Below, one piece after another: positions 45,284-55,311 of a stretch of DNA of 64,000 nucleotides (its first letter is position 1; every line of letters starts with the position of its first letter). The notes under the pieces were generated by a model. That model made no database searches. It was not told the DNA's origin and was given only the letters and a program-made list of their open reading frames with translations. Source of the stretch: Paraburkholderia sp. LEh10 (GTDB lineage: Bacteria > Pseudomonadota > Gammaproteobacteria > Burkholderiales > Burkholderiaceae); contig NZ_JAGIPX010000032.1 in the NCBI RefSeq assembly GCF_017814945.1, positions 27,048-91,047 of the forward strand, written 5' to 3'. The position numbers and the translations under genes were made by a program.

Positions 45284-45985
45284 ATGCAAGATCCCATCAG
45301 GGTCGTGGTCGCCGATGACCATCCGGTCATTCTCTTTGGTGCCGAACAGGCGTTGCTCAAGTTTCAGGGCATACGCGTGGTCGCGCGCGCGAAGCAGTCG
45401 ACAGAACTGGTGAAGGTGCTGCAGACGACGCCATGCGATGTGCTCGTCACAGACCTCGCGATGCCCGGCGGACAATACGGCGATGGCTTGCCATTGATCG
45501 GCTATCTGCGTCGGAATTTTCCGGACTTGCCGATAGTCGTGCTGACGATGCTCGAAAACGCCGCACTGTTGAAGCGCCTGAACGAGCTCGGCGTTGTTTC
45601 CGTGGTGAATAAATCAGACGATTTGAGCCACATCGGGCTTGCGGTGCAGCACGTCAGTCGTCACCTCGAATATATGAGCCCGTCGGTGAAGGCGTCGTTG
45701 GACACGCTGCGAATGAACGCGGGCGGCAAGAGCGACGAGGTGATCCTGTCGAAGCGCGAACTGGAAGTCGTGCGGCTGTTTGTGTCGGGCATGACCATCA
45801 AGGAAATATCCGAGCAGCTGAACCGCAGCATCAAGACGATCAGCACCCAAAAGAACACCGCAATGCGCAAGCTGGGACTCGAAAGGGACTCCGAACTTTT
45901 TCAGTATGCGCAGAGTAACGGCTTAATGAATCTGTCGTCGTATGCGCCCGGTGACGCGGATACGGGAAGCGCGGCGCCGGAGTAG
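45284..45985 (+). CDS. RcsB-like NarL/FixJ-type response regulator
   Basis: A 233-residue two-component response regulator. The receiver domain has the acidic pocket VVADDHPVILFG, phosphoacceptor Asp57 (VTDLAMPG) and YGDGLPLIGYL, closely resembling enterobacterial RcsB. The C-terminal LuxR-type HTH reads LSKRELEVVRLFVSGMTIKEIS, then LNRSIKTISTQKNTAMRKLGL. The ATG at 45284 with aagga upstream is chosen; earlier in-frame starts add an unlikely extension. No histidine kinase is adjacent, so its partner is elsewhere. A terminator follows. Confidence 0.9.
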   Translation: MQDPIRVVVADDHPVILFGAEQALLKFQGIRVVARAKQSTELVKVLQTTPCDVLVTDLAMPGGQYGDGLPLIGYLRRNFPDLPIVVLTMLENAALLKRLNELGVVSVVNKSDDLSHIGLAVQHVSRHLEYMSPSVKASLDTLRMNAGGKSDEVILSKRELEVVRLFVSGMTIKEISEQLNRSIKTISTQKNTAMRKLGLERDSELFQYAQSNGLMNLSSYAPGDADTGSAAPE

Positions 45986-46033
45986 TCTCACGCGCTTGCT
46001 TTGTTCTTCAGGTCCACTTATACGGATCTCACA

Positions 46034-46068
46034 AAAAACCGCCTGTCTACGCAACAGGCGGTTTTTTT
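46034..46068. terminator. Bidirectional terminator between the RcsB-like gene and pyrE
   Basis: Eight-base-pair stem ccgcctgt / acaggcgg (46039-46061) with flanking A6 and T7 runs, so it can end transcription in both directions. A weak promoter-like pair, TTGCTT (45996) and TATACG (46019) at 17 bp, precedes it, so an independent very short transcript is possible but less supported. Confidence 0.9.
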
Positions 46069-46102
46069 CGTTACGTTCGCGGATCAGCCCCGCGCATTAC
46101 GC

Positions 46103-46789
46103 TTACTGCGGTGCTGCCGTGGCGCCGCCATGAGCAGCCGACCATTCGGCGGGTGCGTGCAAGAATTTTTCGACCTCGTCGAGCGTCTTCGTCTCGAAGT
46201 AGCCCTGCTCCTTCGCGACGCGCAGCACGTCCCACCACGTAGCGAGCGCGTGCAGATCGACGTCGATATCCTTCAGCACCGACACGCTTTCCTTGAAGAT
46301 GTTGTAGTGGAACAGCACGAAGCAGTGATTCACCCGCGCGCCCGCCGTGCGCAGCGCGTTGATGAAGTTGATCTTGCTGCGGCTGTCGGTAGTCAGGTCT
46401 TCGACCAGCAGCACGCGCTGCCCTTCCGTCAGCAGCCCTTCAATCTGCGCGTTGCGGCCGAAACCCTTCGGCTTCTTGCGCACGTACTGCATCGGCACCA
46501 TCAGGCGGTCCGACAGCCAGGCGGCGAAGGGAATGCCGGCCGTTTCACCGCCGGCGACAGCGTCGATCTGTTCGTAACCGACGTCGCGCAAAATCGTGGC
46601 TTCAGCCATCTCCATCAGGCCGCGTCGCACGCGCGGATACGAGATCAGCTTGCGGCAATCGATATACACCGGGCTCGCCCAGCCGGAAGTGAAGATGTAC
46701 GGTTTGTCCGCGTTGAAATGCACTGCCTGGACTTCCAGCAGCATTTTTGCGGTCGTGTCGGAGATCGTCTGGCGATCGAAGCCTGTCAT
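46103..46789 (-). CDS. pyrE: Orotate phosphoribosyltransferase
   Basis: A 228-residue OPRTase of pyrimidine biosynthesis that joins orotate and PRPP to OMP. The N-terminal ADKPYIFTSGWASPVYIDCRKL is the substrate loop region. The PRPP-binding motif is VLLVEDLTTD, with VAGGETAGIPFAAWL upstream. Length agrees with proteobacterial enzymes. It shares a bidirectional terminator with the RcsB-like gene. Confidence 0.95.
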   Translation of the reverse strand: MTGFDRQTISDTTAKMLLEVQAVHFNADKPYIFTSGWASPVYIDCRKLISYPRVRRGLMEMAEATILRDVGYEQIDAVAGGETAGIPFAAWLSDRLMVPMQYVRKKPKGFGRNAQIEGLLTEGQRVLLVEDLTTDSRSKINFINALRTAGARVNHCFVLFHYNIFKESVSVLKDIDVDLHALATWWDVLRVAKEQGYFETKTLDEVEKFLHAPAEWSAAHGGATAAPQ

Positions 46790-47101
46790 GGGCGGAATCC
46801 TTGGGTGTGGTGAGCTGGGAGGGCGGGCGCACGGCCCGATGGCGCAGCGAGCGTGACTTTTCGCGCCCTGATGGGCGAAACGTGCCGGACAAGTTGAAAA
46901 AACGGGCCGGTTCGCTGCGCGCGTAGCCCGATATTTTACCCGATTCGGACTGTTCTTAGGGCGCCTGGGCGGTGCAAGCGGGTAGGGGCGGCGGCTGGGC
47001 GCACACCGTTCCTATGCTTTTCGGCCAGGTTGTGACGCCGGAATGCGGCCTTTACACTCACGCGAAATTTCCCCGGACGGCCCGCGAACGGCCTTCCGCC
47101 C

Positions 47102-48358
47102 ATGTCCGTATCGACCTTGCCGCCCATGAATATCGCCACTTGCCCGAAATCTGCCATGCAGCACGTCCGTCCCGGCTATGCCGCGCGGGCGTTGATCGCG
47201 TCGGTGCTCGGCTACGCGATGGACGGCTTCGATCTGCTGATTCTCGGCTTCATGCTGCCCGCCATCGCCGCCGATCTGCATCTTTCATCGACGCAAGCCG
47301 GGTCGCTGGTGACATGGACGCTGGTCGGCGCGGTGATGGGCGGCATGATTTTCGGCGTGCTGAGCGACTATTTCGGGCGCGTGCGCATGCTCACATGGAC
47401 GATTCTCATCTTCGCGGTCTTCACGGGCCTGTGCGCGCTCGCGCGCGGCTACGCGGATCTGCTCGCGTACCGGACGATCGCCGGGATCGGTCTCGGCGGG
47501 GAGTTCGGCATCGGCATGACGCTCGTCGCCGAGGCGTGGCCGGCGGCGCAGCGGGCACGCGTGTCGTCGTATGTCGGCTTGGGCTGGCAACTGGGCGTGC
47601 TGGCGGCCGCGTTGCTGACGCCATGGCTGTTGCCGCTGATCGGCTGGCGTGGGATGTTCGCGCTCGGGTTGCTGCCGGCCGTGGCGTCGTTTTTCGTGCG
47701 GCGGCGCGTCGAGGAGCCGGCGCTCTTCACCGAACGCGCCGCGCGCGGCATGCCCAAGGCGCCGCTGAAACTGCTCGTCGCCGATGCCCGCGCGGCCCGC
47801 GCGAGCCTCGGCGTGGCGGTTCTCTGCTCGGTGCAGAACTTCGGCTACTACGGCCTGATGATCTGGCTGCCGACCTATCTGTCGAAGAACTTCGGCTATT
47901 CGCTGACGCGCTCCGGTTTTTGGACGGCTGCAACCGTGCTCGGCATGGCCATTGGCATCTGGCTGTTCGGCGTCGCTGCCGACCGCTTCGGCCGCAAGCC
48001 TGCGTTTCTGTTTTATCAGGCGGGCGCAGTCGTGATGGTGTTCGTCTACGCGCACTTGAGCGCGCCGCTCGCATTGCTGGTCGGCGGCGCGGTGATGGGC
48101 GTGTTCGTGAACGGCATGATCGGTGGTTACGGCGCGCTGATTTCCGAACTGTATCCAACGGACGCCCGCGCCACCGCGCAAAACGTGTTGTTCAACATCG
48201 GCCGCGCGGTGGGCGGGTTCGGACCCGTCGCCGTTGGCGCACTGGCCGCACGCTTCTCGTTTGGCGCGGCCCTCGGCGTGCTCGCTTCGATTTATCTGCT
48301 CGATATCTTCGCGACGCTCTTTCTTATCCCCGAACGACGCGGCGCAGTGCTCGAGTGA
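47102..48358 (+). CDS. MFS transporter of the aromatic-acid:H+ symporter type
   Basis: A 418-residue twelve-helix transporter. Helix 1 contains the conserved LGYAMDGFDLLILGFMLPAI, the DGxD-type motif of aromatic-acid:H+ symporters. The loop after helix 2 is DYFGRVRMLTWT, the MFS motif A in variant form. Also present are GLGGEFGIGMTLVAEAWP and the later FGRKPAFLFYQAG. Import of an organic or aromatic acid is likely; the specific ligand cannot be read. No catabolic gene is adjacent. Confidence 0.9.
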   Translation: MSVSTLPPMNIATCPKSAMQHVRPGYAARALIASVLGYAMDGFDLLILGFMLPAIAADLHLSSTQAGSLVTWTLVGAVMGGMIFGVLSDYFGRVRMLTWTILIFAVFTGLCALARGYADLLAYRTIAGIGLGGEFGIGMTLVAEAWPAAQRARVSSYVGLGWQLGVLAAALLTPWLLPLIGWRGMFALGLLPAVASFFVRRRVEEPALFTERAARGMPKAPLKLLVADARAARASLGVAVLCSVQNFGYYGLMIWLPTYLSKNFGYSLTRSGFWTAATVLGMAIGIWLFGVAADRFGRKPAFLFYQAGAVVMVFVYAHLSAPLALLVGGAVMGVFVNGMIGGYGALISELYPTDARATAQNVLFNIGRAVGGFGPVAVGALAARFSFGAALGVLASIYLLDIFATLFLIPERRGAVLE

Positions 48359-48655
48359 GGCCCCGCCGCAGCCTGTCGGCAAGCGGGTGGAAGGGCTTTC
48401 ATACCGCGCCGCAGCAAGGTCCGGCCCGGCTGCGTTTTTATCTATCCAGTACAAAACCTACCCCGAACCGACTCATCCGGGGTGTACACTAATCGACCCG
48501 AAAAAGCTCAGCGTTGCTTGCTTTCCGCTGAGGTTTGACGCCGCGCCTGACGGGCGCACGCGAGAAACGCCGCCGTCGAGCAATTTTTCGACAATGGCCA
48601 GCGCAGCACGTGACATTGAGTCGGGCCCAATTATCAACGTCTCGCAGGTTAGAAA

Positions 48656-50941
48656 ATGGACGAACAACTTAAGCAAAGCGCTCTCGCATATCACCAGAAT
48701 CCGAAGCCCGGCAAGATTTCGGTCACGCCGACCAAGCCGCTTTCGAACCAGTTGGACCTGTCGCTGGCGTATTCGCCGGGCGTCGCAGCCGCGTGCATGG
48801 CGATTCACGATGAACCGCTCGACGCGCAGAAGTACACGTCGCGCGGCAACCTGGTCGGCGTAATCACGAATGGCACGGCCGTGCTGGGGCTGGGCAACAT
48901 CGGGCCGCTCGCCGCGAAGCCGGTGATGGAAGGCAAGGGCTGTCTCTTCAAGAAGTTCGCCGGCATCGACGTGTTCGATATCGAGCTGAGTGAGTCCGAT
49001 CCCGACAAGCTCGTCGAAGCGATCGCGATGCTGGAGCCGACGCTCGGCGGCATCAACCTCGAAGATATCAAGGCGCCCGAATGCTTCTATATCGAGAAGA
49101 AGCTGCGCGAGCGCATGAAGATTCCCGTTTTTCACGACGACCAGCACGGCACCGCGATCATTGCGTCGGCGGCGATTCTCAACGGCCTGAAAGTGGTCGG
49201 CAAGAAACTCGAAGAAGTCACGCTGGTGTGCTCCGGCGCGGGCGCGGCGGCGATCGCGTGTCTGGACCTGCTCGTCAATCTGGGTCTGTCGAAGAAGAAC
49301 GTGCTGGTCGTGGACTCGAAGGGTGTGATCTACGAAGGCCGCGGCAATCTGGACCCGTCGAAGGAGCGCTACGCGGCGAATACGGAAGCGCGCACGCTGG
49401 CTGACGCGATCAAGGGCGCCGACGTGTTCCTCGGCTGCTCGAGCGCAGGCGTGCTGAAGCCGGAAATGGTCAAGGAGATGGGCACGCAGCCGCTAATCCT
49501 CGCACTCGCGAACCCGGAGCCGGAAATCCGCCCGGAAGAAGCGAAGAAGGTGCGCCCGGACTGCATCATCGCGACGGGCCGTTCGGACTATCCGAACCAG
49601 GTCAACAACGTGCTGTGCTTTCCGTTCATTTTCCGCGGCGCGCTGGATGTCGGCGCAACGACCATTACGGAAGAAATGAAGCTCGCGTGCGTGCGCGCGA
49701 TCGCCGAACTCGCGGAAGAAACCGATCAGGGCGATGAGGTCGCGAAGGCCTATGAAGGCCACTCGCTCGAATTCGGTCCTGACTATCTGATTCCGAAGCC
49801 GTTTGATCCGCGCCTGATTATCAAGATCGCGCCCGCCGTCGCGCAGGCGGCAATGGATTCTGGCGTCGCCACGCGTCCGATCCAGGACATGGACGCGTAC
49901 CGCGAGCAACTCGGTGCAACCGTCTACCGCACTGGCATGGTGATGCGCCCGGTATTCGCGGCGGCGAAGGCGCAACCGGCACGCATCGTATTCGCTGAAG
50001 GTGAAGACGAACGCGTGCTGCGCGCGGCGCAATTCGTGCTGCTCGAAAAGATCGCGAAACCGATTCTGGTCGGCCGTCCGAGCGTGATCGAGATGCGCCT
50101 GAAGAAGATGGGCTCGAAGCTCAAGTGCGGCGAAGACCTTGAGATCGTCAACCCGGAAGACGATCCGCGCTATCACAAGAGCTGGCAGGCGTATCACGAG
50201 ATCGGCGCGCGCGAAGGCGTGACGCCGGAAGTCGCGAAGGCCGCGATGCGCAAGTTCAACACGCTGATCGGCGCGATTCTCGTGCATCTCGGCGACGCGG
50301 ATGGCATGATCTGCGGTCTGATCGACACGTACCACGAGCATCTGAAGTTCGTCGAACAGGTGCTCGGCAAGGCGGAGCACGTCGACAACTACGCCGCGAT
50401 GAACCTGCTGATGCTGCCGGGCCGCAACCTCTTCATCAGCGATACGTACGTGAACGAAGTGCCGACGGCGGAACAGCTCGCCGACATGACGATTCTCGCC
50501 GCGCGCGAGATCGAGAAGTTCGGCATCGTGCCGAAGGTCGCCCTGCTGTCGAATTCGAACTTCGGCAGCGCTCCGTCGGCTTCGTCGCAACGCATGTCCA
50601 CGGCGCGCAAGCTGATCGCCGAACGCGCGCCTCACCTCGAAGTGGACGGCGAAATGCACGGCGACGCGGCGCTGTCGGAAGCGGTGCGCAAGGCCGCATT
50701 CCCCGGCACGACGCTCACGGGCGAAGCGAACCTGCTGATCATGCCGAACGTCGAAGCGGCCAACATCACGTACAACCTGCTGAAGATGATCGGCGGCGAG
50801 GGCGTGACGGTCGGCCCGTTCCTGCTCGGCGCAGCCAAGCCGGTGCATATCCTGACGCCGGCTGCGACCGTGCGCCGGATCATCAACATGACGGCGATCG
50901 CTTCGGCGAACGCCAGCGCGAACCGACACGCAGCGAAGTAA
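48656..50941 (+). CDS. maeB: NADP-dependent malic enzyme with C-terminal phosphotransacetylase-like domain
   Basis: A 761-residue MaeB that converts malate to pyruvate with NADPH formation. The N-terminal part has LSLAYSPGVAAACMAI, the catalytic FHDDQHGTAII and the nucleotide-binding LVCSGAGAAAIACLDLL. From about residue 430 a phosphate acetyltransferase-like domain follows (RIVFAEGEDERVLRAAQ), as in other MaeB proteins, where it is regulatory rather than catalytic. Normal family length. A strong bidirectional terminator follows. Confidence 0.95.
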   Translation: MDEQLKQSALAYHQNPKPGKISVTPTKPLSNQLDLSLAYSPGVAAACMAIHDEPLDAQKYTSRGNLVGVITNGTAVLGLGNIGPLAAKPVMEGKGCLFKKFAGIDVFDIELSESDPDKLVEAIAMLEPTLGGINLEDIKAPECFYIEKKLRERMKIPVFHDDQHGTAIIASAAILNGLKVVGKKLEEVTLVCSGAGAAAIACLDLLVNLGLSKKNVLVVDSKGVIYEGRGNLDPSKERYAANTEARTLADAIKGADVFLGCSSAGVLKPEMVKEMGTQPLILALANPEPEIRPEEAKKVRPDCIIATGRSDYPNQVNNVLCFPFIFRGALDVGATTITEEMKLACVRAIAELAEETDQGDEVAKAYEGHSLEFGPDYLIPKPFDPRLIIKIAPAVAQAAMDSGVATRPIQDMDAYREQLGATVYRTGMVMRPVFAAAKAQPARIVFAEGEDERVLRAAQFVLLEKIAKPILVGRPSVIEMRLKKMGSKLKCGEDLEIVNPEDDPRYHKSWQAYHEIGAREGVTPEVAKAAMRKFNTLIGAILVHLGDADGMICGLIDTYHEHLKFVEQVLGKAEHVDNYAAMNLLMLPGRNLFISDTYVNEVPTAEQLADMTILAAREIEKFGIVPKVALLSNSNFGSAPSASSQRMSTARKLIAERAPHLEVDGEMHGDAALSEAVRKAAFPGTTLTGEANLLIMPNVEAANITYNLLKMIGGEGVTVGPFLLGAAKPVHILTPAATVRRIINMTAIASANASANRHAAK

Positions 50942-50962
50942 TCTCACTGCGTTGATGCAATG

Positions 50963-50991
50963 AAAAAAGGGCACCGCGAGGTGCCCTTTTT
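50963..50991. terminator. Bidirectional terminator after maeB
   Basis: Seven-base-pair GC stem gggcacc / ggtgccc with a four-base loop, extended by A6 and T5 runs. It lies 20 bases after maeB and 30 bases before the stop of the minus-strand oxidoreductase, so it can serve both. Confidence 0.9.
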
Positions 50992-51020
50992 GTTGCAACC
51001 GGAAAACGCCCGAATGACGC

Positions 51021-54000
51021 TTACGCGACGTGCCGTTCGACGCTGCCCGCCGGCGCGCGCCACTTCGCGAGCAACGACGTCCACTTCGCGCGCACGCCCT
51101 TTAGGTTGTTCTCCTTCACGTGGCCGTAGCCGCGAATGCCGTCGGGCAGATTCGCCAGTTCGACGGCGAGTGCGCGCTTGTCAGCCGTCAGCCCGCCGAT
51201 CAGCTCGCGCACCAGCCCTTCGTACTCGACGATCAGTGTGCGCTCGGTGCGACGCTCTTCCGTCTTGCCGAACACATCGAGCGCGGTGCCGCGCAGGAAC
51301 TTCATTTTCGCGAGCACGTGCATCGCGTTGAGCATCCACGGGCCGTACTGCTTCTTCACCAGATGGCCGTGCGCGTCCTTCTTCGCTGCCGAAGGCGGGG
51401 CGAGATGGAACTTCAGCTTCCAGTCGCCTTCGAAATTCGCCTTCAGCTTCTCGACGAACGCTGGGTCCGAATAGAGACGCGCCACTTCGTACTCGTCCTT
51501 GTACGCCATCAGCTTGTGCAGGTTCTTCGCGACGGCTTCCGTCAAAGGCATCTGGCCGTCGGCGGCATCGAGCTTCGATTCGGCGGTGCGCACTTCGTCG
51601 ACCAGCTTGCGGTAGCGCGTCGCGTACGCATCGTTCTGATACGCGACGAGGTATTGCGCGCGCTTGTCGATCAGCGTGTCGAGCGACTTCGGCGTGTGCA
51701 GCGAAATGATCTTGCCGTTCGCGGCGTTGGCCGTGTTGGCGTCGTCGATCCCGTCCTGCGAACGCGCAAGCATGCGCACGGCAGCCAGATCGTGCGCGGC
51801 GCGGCGGCCCCATTCGAACGCTGCGCGGTTCTTTTCGACCTGCACTGCGTTTAGCTCGATCGCGCGAATCAGCGACTCGTGCGTGAGCGGCAGCCAGCCT
51901 TTCTGCCAGGCGTAGCCCAGCACGAACGGGTTCGTGTAGATCGCATCGCCGAGCAGCGCGACCGCGAAATGGTTTGCGTCGACGGCCGATACGTTGTCGT
52001 CGCCCGCCGCTGCGCGCACGTCCGCATCCGCGCTCGCGCCCGGGAAGCGCCAGTTCGGGTTCTTGATGAACTCGGCTGTCGGCGTCGGCGCGCTGTTCAG
52101 CACGACGCGCGTGCGTCCGTTCTGCATCCGCGACACGCATTCATCGCTCGCCGTCACGATCGAATCGCAACCGATCACCAGGTTCGCCTCGCCCATCGCG
52201 ATGCGGGTCGCGTGGATATCCGCGGGATGATTGGCGATCTGCACGTGGCTCATCACGGCGCCGCCCTTTTGCGCGAGGCCCGTCACATCGAGCACCGTGA
52301 CGCCCTTGCTTTCGAGGTGCGCGGCCATGCCGAGCAGCGCGCCGATCGTCACGACACCCGTTCCGCCGACACCCGTCACCAGCACGCCATACGGCTTGGC
52401 AATCGCCGGAACCTCCGGATCGGGTACGGGCGGCATCGCGTCGCCCGAAGCGCCGGACGCACCCGCCGCCTTCGGCTTGCGCAACTGTCCGCCTTCGACG
52501 GTCACGAAGCTCGGGCAGAAGCCCTTCAGGCACGAGAAATCCTTGTTGCAGGTCGACTGGTTGATCTGCCGCTTCGTGCCGAACTCGGTTTCGAGCGGCT
52601 CGACGGACAGGCAGTTCGACTGCACCGAGCAGTCGCCGCAGCCTTCGCACACTGCTTCGTTGATCACGACGCGCTTTGCCGGATCGGGATAGGCGCCGCG
52701 CTTGCGGCGGCGGCGCTTCTCCGTTGCGCAGGTTTGGTCGTAGATCAGGATCGTCGTGCCTTCTATTTCGCGCAATTGGCGCTGCACGTCGTCGAGCTGA
52801 TCGCGATGGTGAATCGCGATGCCGGGCGCGAGGCCGACGTTCGCGTCGTACTTCTCGGGCTCGTCGGTCACGATGACGATCTTCTTCGCGCCTTCGGCGG
52901 CGAGCTGATGCGTGATCTGCGGCACGGTCAGCGTGCCGTCGACGGGTTGGCCGCCCGTCATCGCGACGGCGTCGTTATACAGAATCTTGTACGTGATGTT
53001 CGCCTTCGACGCGATCGCCGCGCGAATCGCGAGCAGGCCCGAATGGAAGTAGGTGCCGTCGCCGAGATTGGCGAACACGTGCTTGTCGTTCGTGAACGGC
53101 GCCTGGCCAACCCACGCGACGCCTTCGCCGCCCATCTGGCTGAACGTGCTCGTGTTGCGGTCCATCCACACGGTCATGTAGTGGCAGCCGATGCCCGCCA
53201 TCGCGCGCGAGCCTTCCGGCACATTCGTCGACGTGTTGTGCGGACAGCCCGAGCAGAACCACGGCTTGCGCTCGATCGCGACCTTCGGACGGGCAAGCGC
53301 CTTCTCTTTTGCTTCGATCACGGCAACGCGCGCGGCGATGCGCGCGCGCACATCCGACGGCAGGTCGAACTTCTCTAGCCGCGTCGCGATTGCCTTTGCG
53401 ATGATCGCCGGCGACAGCTCGTAATGAGCGGGCAGCAGCCAGTTGCCCATCGGCACCGACCATTCGCCGCCTGCGCCGTCCTTTTCGTCGAACTTCCCGA
53501 ACACGCGCGGTCGCTGTGCGTCGGGCCAGTTGTACAGCTCTTCCTTGATCGCGTATTCGAGAATCTGCCGCTTCTCTTCGACGACCAGAATCTCCTCCAG
53601 CCCGCGCGCGAACGCCTGCGCGCCTTGCGCTTCGAGCGGCCACACGCAGCCGACCTTGTACAGGCGAATGCCGATGCGCGAGCAGGTTTCGTCATCGAGG
53701 CCGAGATCGGTCAGCGCCTGACGCACGTCGAGATACGCCTTGCCGCCCGTGATGATGCCGAAACGCGCGTGCGGCGAATCGATCTCGACGCGATCGAGCT
53801 TGTTCGCGCGCACGTAGGCGAGGCCGGCGTACCACTTGTAGTCGAGCAGACGCGCTTCCTGCACGAGCGGCGGATCGGGCCAGCGAATGTTGAGACCGCC
53901 TTCGGGCATATCGAAGTCGGTCGGCAGGATGATTTGTGTGCGGTGTGGATCGATATCGACGGAAGCAGACGACTCGACGACGTCGGTGACGCACTTCATC

Positions 54001-54635
54001 GCGACCCACAGGCCCGAGTAGCGGCTCATCGCCCAGCCGTGCAGGCCGAAGTCCAGGTATTCCTGCACGTTCGACGGAAACAGCACGGGCAGGCCGCATG
54101 CCTTGAACAGGTGTTCCGACTGGTGCGCGAGCGTCGACGATTTGGCCGCGTGATCGTCGCCGGCCAACACGAGGACGCCGCCATGTCGCGACGAGCCCGC
54201 CGAGTTGCCGTGCTTGAACACATCGCCCGAGCGGTCGACGCCGGGGCCTTTGCCGTACCACATCGAGAACACGCCGTCGTACTTGGCGCTTGGATAGAGA
54301 TTGACCTGCTGCGAGCCCCACACGGCGGTGGCGGCGAGGTCTTCGTTGACGCCTGGCTGGAATACGACCTGGTGCGCGGCGAGATGCTTCTTCGCCTTCC
54401 ACAGCGACAGGTCGAGACCACCGAGCGGCGACCCGCGATAGCCCGAAATGAACCCGGCGGTATTGAGCCCGGCGGCCCGGTCGCGTTCCTGCTGCAGCAT
54501 CGGCAGGCGGACCAGCGCCTGGATGCCGCTCATGTACGCGCGGCCGCGTTCAAGCGTGTATTTGTCGTCGAGCGTGACGGAAGTCAACGCGGCTTCGAGC
54601 GAGGCTCGCTGACCAGCGTCTAGCGGGGCATTCAT
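51021..54635 (-). CDS. Indolepyruvate ferredoxin oxidoreductase, fused single-chain form
   Basis: A 1204-residue fused 2-oxoacid:ferredoxin oxidoreductase that decarboxylates aryl pyruvates to acyl-CoA with thiamine diphosphate. The N-terminal pyrimidine-binding part includes GFISGYRGSPLGGLD, and a TPP domain has FCSGCPHNTSTN and GIGCHYMTVWMDRN. A ferredoxin-like insert with cysteine clusters (CEGCGDC, CNKDFSCLKGFC) precedes the gamma-type domain GVGGTGVVTIGALLG. The ATG at 54635 has ggaggag upstream. Context with an hpd remnant suggests tyrosine/phenylalanine breakdown. Confidence 0.95.
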   Translation of the reverse strand: MNAPLDAGQRASLEAALTSVTLDDKYTLERGRAYMSGIQALVRLPMLQQERDRAAGLNTAGFISGYRGSPLGGLDLSLWKAKKHLAAHQVVFQPGVNEDLAATAVWGSQQVNLYPSAKYDGVFSMWYGKGPGVDRSGDVFKHGNSAGSSRHGGVLVLAGDDHAAKSSTLAHQSEHLFKACGLPVLFPSNVQEYLDFGLHGWAMSRYSGLWVAMKCVTDVVESSASVDIDPHRTQIILPTDFDMPEGGLNIRWPDPPLVQEARLLDYKWYAGLAYVRANKLDRVEIDSPHARFGIITGGKAYLDVRQALTDLGLDDETCSRIGIRLYKVGCVWPLEAQGAQAFARGLEEILVVEEKRQILEYAIKEELYNWPDAQRPRVFGKFDEKDGAGGEWSVPMGNWLLPAHYELSPAIIAKAIATRLEKFDLPSDVRARIAARVAVIEAKEKALARPKVAIERKPWFCSGCPHNTSTNVPEGSRAMAGIGCHYMTVWMDRNTSTFSQMGGEGVAWVGQAPFTNDKHVFANLGDGTYFHSGLLAIRAAIASKANITYKILYNDAVAMTGGQPVDGTLTVPQITHQLAAEGAKKIVIVTDEPEKYDANVGLAPGIAIHHRDQLDDVQRQLREIEGTTILIYDQTCATEKRRRRKRGAYPDPAKRVVINEAVCEGCGDCSVQSNCLSVEPLETEFGTKRQINQSTCNKDFSCLKGFCPSFVTVEGGQLRKPKAAGASGASGDAMPPVPDPEVPAIAKPYGVLVTGVGGTGVVTIGALLGMAAHLESKGVTVLDVTGLAQKGGAVMSHVQIANHPADIHATRIAMGEANLVIGCDSIVTASDECVSRMQNGRTRVVLNSAPTPTAEFIKNPNWRFPGASADADVRAAAGDDNVSAVDANHFAVALLGDAIYTNPFVLGYAWQKGWLPLTHESLIRAIELNAVQVEKNRAAFEWGRRAAHDLAAVRMLARSQDGIDDANTANAANGKIISLHTPKSLDTLIDKRAQYLVAYQNDAYATRYRKLVDEVRTAESKLDAADGQMPLTEAVAKNLHKLMAYKDEYEVARLYSDPAFVEKLKANFEGDWKLKFHLAPPSAAKKDAHGHLVKKQYGPWMLNAMHVLAKMKFLRGTALDVFGKTEERRTERTLIVEYEGLVRELIGGLTADKRALAVELANLPDGIRGYGHVKENNLKGVRAKWTSLLAKWRAPAGSVERHVA

Positions 54636-54980
54636 TATGTGTACTCCTCCACCCAGTTTGGGATCGCCAAAACCTTATAGGCCTCGGCATCTTGTGAATG
54701 CTCCGGCCGGGGTCGCCATATTGACGGCTTTTTCGCGATGGTAGCACTGGTGAAAACCCGCCGCCTATCGTTGAAAACACCACAATGCGGGATGGAACAC
54801 GGACAAAAATGTCACGCGTATGACGTTTCGCGGGCTTTTCGGTGTCGTCGTGTAACAGCGTGTAAGAGCATGAAACGGCAGGAACGGCGCTTGAGATGCC
54901 GGTCTAAACTCCCCACTTGCACGAATCGCAACGTTCCGCATGTTGCGGAGCTTCGCTGTGCAGTCGAAAAAGGAGTACGC
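54636..54980. other. 345-bp divergent intergenic region
   Basis: Contains the promoter and Shine-Dalgarno (ggaggag) of the oxidoreductase and, on the other strand, the region before a small exported protein. A short direct repeat cgtgtaa occurs twice ten bases apart (around 54850-54867). No gene is supported. Confidence 0.5.
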
Positions 54981-55169
54981 ATGAACACGAAACACATTCA
55001 GACCTTCCTGATGGTCTCAGCGGCATTCTTCGCGATGAGCGCGTCGATGCGCCCGAACAGCGGCGCTCATGCGCTTGCGAATGCCGTCACGCGCACCACG
55101 CAGGTCGGAGCGACGTCGGTCGCCGTGAACCAGAGGCGCTCGTCCGAAGACGCGCAGCGGCGTGGCTGA
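54981..55169 (+). CDS. Small exported protein (62 aa)
   Basis: An ATG with aggag five bases upstream. The first 30 residues (KHIQTFLMVSAAFFAMSASMRPNSGAHA) look like a signal peptide or membrane anchor. The rest is short and Arg/Ser-rich (VAVNQRRSSEDAQRRG). It is followed by a terminator-like hairpin. Function unknown. Confidence 0.6.
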   Translation: MNTKHIQTFLMVSAAFFAMSASMRPNSGAHALANAVTRTTQVGATSVAVNQRRSSEDAQRRG

Positions 55170-55251
55170 CTCGGTCGCGGGTGATCGGCGCGATCGCCCG
55201 CTTGTGAACAATGAGGGCCGGTCGACGCGAAGTCACTGGTTTCAGAAACCG

Positions 55252-55283
55252 AAAGGCGAGGATCGTGCGATCCTCGCCTTTTC
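55252..55283. terminator. Hairpin terminator between a small gene and the hpd remnant
   Basis: Fourteen-base-pair inverted repeat aaaggcgaggatcg / cgatcctcgccttt with a two-base loop, followed by T-rich sequence on the plus strand. It follows the 62-aa gene and also the minus-strand hpd remnant. Confidence 0.75.
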
Positions 55284-55311
55284 TCTATCGGCGGATCCGC
55301 TGAAGCGCGTT

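Noticed and set aside
45996..46068. Separate small RNA ending at the terminator before pyrE
   Set aside because: The promoter-like pair is weak, the product would be only about 40 bases, and the terminator is already explained by the two flanking genes.
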